Assembly: GCA_013331965.1 (NCBI GenBank) | Contig: DUFL01000028.1 | Span: 19,955-33,613 of the forward strand | DNA from: Candidatus Woesearchaeota archaeon | GTDB taxonomy: Archaea; Nanobdellota; Nanobdellia; Woesearchaeales; UBA10107 | Length of the DNA: 13,659 bases | Direction: 5' to 3' | Shown here: positions 13,622-13,659 of the stretch, one piece after another | Position numbering within the stretch: the stretch's first letter is position 1 | Layout of the letters: every line of letters begins with the position of its first letter | Position numbers and translations under genes: made by a program | Notes under the pieces: generated by a model | The model's input: only the letters and a program-made list of their open reading frames with translations | Database searches by the model: none | Told to the model about the DNA's origin: nothing

Positions 13622-13659
13622 GTTTGGGGTGTAATTATCGTTAAAATCGGCATAATAGG
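13622..13659 (+). CDS. Possible start of a Rossmann-fold protein, cut by window end
   Basis: Downstream of the TATA box only one frame stays open to the window end, and it reads VKIGIIG from 13640, like the nucleotide-binding N-terminus (MKIGIIG) of many NAD(P)-dependent enzymes. No ATG, GTG or TTG is in frame: GTT stands where a start would be expected, with a GGGGTG possible Shine-Dalgarno 8 nt earlier. Too little is visible to name a product, and the true start may lie beyond the window. Confidence 0.25.

Noticed and set aside
1..13659. CRISPR arrays, tRNA genes, full insertion sequences
   Set aside because: I looked for regularly spaced repeats, tRNA-like T-arm sequences and transposase-like proteins and saw none.

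Overview
The window reads as AT-rich archaeal chromosome. Seven of the eight promoter-like TATA boxes I find lie about 25-28 nt upstream of a start codon or RNA 5' end, which implies mostly leaderless mRNAs. The 5S rRNA has archaeal-type sequence, and no bacterial -35/-10 promoters are evident. The small proteins and tight gene packing would suit a DPANN-type archaeon such as Woesearchaeota or Pacearchaeota, but lineage is an inference.

Layout. 1-246 (+): C-terminal end of a GT4-type glycosyltransferase. 282-1793 (+): cobalamin-binding-type radical SAM enzyme with its own promoter. 1790-5347/5371 (-): three-gene phosphonate operon, in transcription order a cytidylyltransferase/PEP mutase fusion, phosphonopyruvate decarboxylase, and an iron-type alcohol dehydrogenase expected to reduce phosphonoacetaldehyde. 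5488-6972 (+): alkaline-phosphatase/sulfatase-superfamily protein divergent from that operon. 6973-11269 (-): five coupled genes, in transcription order a dTMP-kinase-like protein, a Wzx-type flippase, a nucleotidyltransferase-like protein, a second P-loop kinase and a SAM methyltransferase. 11340-11504: small non-coding inverted-repeat element (MITE-like) with a target duplication. 11547-11661 (+): 5S rRNA. 11665-12840 (-): L-2-hydroxyglutarate oxidase-like gene. 12887-13480 (-): second SAM methyltransferase. 13595 onward: a plus-strand promoter with the possible start of a further gene.

How they fit together. PEP mutase, Ppd and the reductase would convert phosphoenolpyruvate to 2-hydroxyethylphosphonate (HEP). 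The TagD-like cytidylyltransferase domain fused to the mutase matches the architecture of Fom1 from fosfomycin biosynthesis, which makes HEP-CMP. The neighbouring radical SAM enzyme resembles Fom3, which C-methylates HEP-CMP. No epoxidase (HppE/Fom4), methylphosphonate synthase or fosfomycin self-resistance gene is visible. The surrounding glycosyltransferase, flippase and phosphotransferase-like gene make a cell-surface phosphonoglycan at least as likely a product as a small-molecule antibiotic. The most interesting hypothesis is an archaeal surface glycan carrying HEP or C-methylated HEP, delivered through a CMP-phosphonate donor.
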